DNA from: Oscillibacter sp.
GTDB lineage: Bacteria; Bacillota; Clostridia; Oscillospirales; Oscillospiraceae
DNA: 6,093 nucleotides
Assembly: GCA_024404295.1 (NCBI GenBank)
Contig: JAKSQE010000082.1
Coordinates: forward strand, 1-6,093
Direction: 5' to 3'
Positions 5,959 to 6,093 of the stretch are shown one piece after another. The number at the start of each line of letters is the position of its first letter. Position 1 is the first letter of the stretch. A program made the translations under genes and the position numbers. The notes beneath the pieces are model-generated. The model saw only the letters and a program-made list of their open reading frames with translations. It did not search any database and was not told the DNA's origin.

Positions 5959-5972
5959 GGTATAAATGTCAA
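5944..5972 (-). promoter_or_regulatory. Sigma-A promoter of tpiA
   Basis: On the minus strand a perfect TTGACA (5972-5967) is followed by exactly 17 bases and TATAAA (5949-5944). Initiation near 5937 would give a leader of about 80 bases. The upstream 60 bases are very A/T rich, which may act as an UP element. The -10 box and start site are overlapped by an imperfect direct repeat (5922-5939 and 5945-5958). Confidence 0.85.
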
Positions 5973-6036
5973 GGGTTTTCTTGAAAAATAATGGCAAATT
6001 ATAAGAAAAATTTTACGTTTTAGGATAATTAACCAA

Positions 6037-6093
6037 TTAAGCATCCAGCAGGCAAGCCACGCCGGGCAGCTCCTTGCCTTCCATGAACTCCAG
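6037..6093 (-). CDS. pgk: Phosphoglycerate kinase, C-terminal fragment
   Basis: Only the last 18 codons and the TAA stop (6039-6037) are inside the window. The translation LEFMEGKELPGVACLLDA matches the conserved end of bacterial phosphoglycerate kinase, which makes ATP and 3-phosphoglycerate from 1,3-bisphosphoglycerate; the usual form is (S)LEFLEGKELPGVAAL. The position just upstream of tpiA supports the call, since pgk-tpiA-gpmI is a common gene order in Firmicutes. No GC-rich terminator lies between it and tpiA, only a weak A/T hairpin, so part of the pgk transcript may read into tpiA. The nucleotide-binding and hinge regions are outside the window. Confidence 0.9.
   Translation of the reverse strand: MEFMEGKELPGVACLLDA

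Noticed and set aside
5984..6002. Terminator after pgk (ATAAT/ATTAT stem followed by T residues)
   Set aside because: The stem is five A/T pairs only, too weak for a confident intrinsic terminator.
5998..6026. Second tpiA promoter based on a perfect TATAAT at 6003-5998 on the minus strand
   Set aside because: The 17-base upstream hexamer is ATCCTA and no TG extension precedes the -10; in such A/T-rich DNA a TATAAT by chance is likely.

Overview
The window reads as a piece of a Firmicutes (Clostridia) chromosome, most likely a gut-type spore former near Oscillospiraceae. The lineage is inferred from a clostridial-style RF2 tail, short gene spacing, strong GGAGG-type ribosome binding sites, a pgk-tpiA-gpmI glycolytic cluster and a SpoIIQ-like sporulation protein. 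No similarity search was possible, so genus and species are not assigned.

Left half, plus strand: the C-terminal end of prfB (peptide chain release factor 2) runs in from the left edge and is followed at once by a perfect 28-bp palindrome that can act as an intrinsic terminator. A MATE multidrug/Na+ antiporter (314-1717) and a ZIP-family divalent metal transporter (1774-2562) follow. The two transporters have no visible terminator between them and probably share a transcript, which ends at a strong hairpin at 2580-2624. That hairpin is symmetric and also serves the convergent gene on the other strand.

Right half, minus strand, reading from right to left: the last 18 codons of pgk, then tpiA (triosephosphate isomerase), gpmI (Mn-dependent, cofactor-independent phosphoglycerate mutase), and a single-pass membrane M23/LytM-domain protein resembling SpoIIQ. 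Pgk, TpiA and GpmI catalyse neighbouring steps of lower glycolysis. tpiA and gpmI each have their own strong intrinsic terminator, and tpiA has a near-consensus sigma-A promoter, so this is a cluster of separately tunable units rather than one simple operon. The SpoIIQ-like gene lies behind the gpmI terminator and carries a candidate forespore (sigma-F/sigma-G type) promoter at the right distance from its start.

Most of the window is ordinary core genome. I see no mobile element, CRISPR array, tRNA or rRNA, and no evidence of a wholly new system. The points worth a second look are the candidate forespore promoter, the LytM domain that keeps its zinc ligands but lacks one catalytic histidine, the ZIP transporter whose first metal motif is HNFPIG instead of HNFPEG, the palindrome between prfB and the MATE gene, and repeats around the tpiA promoter.
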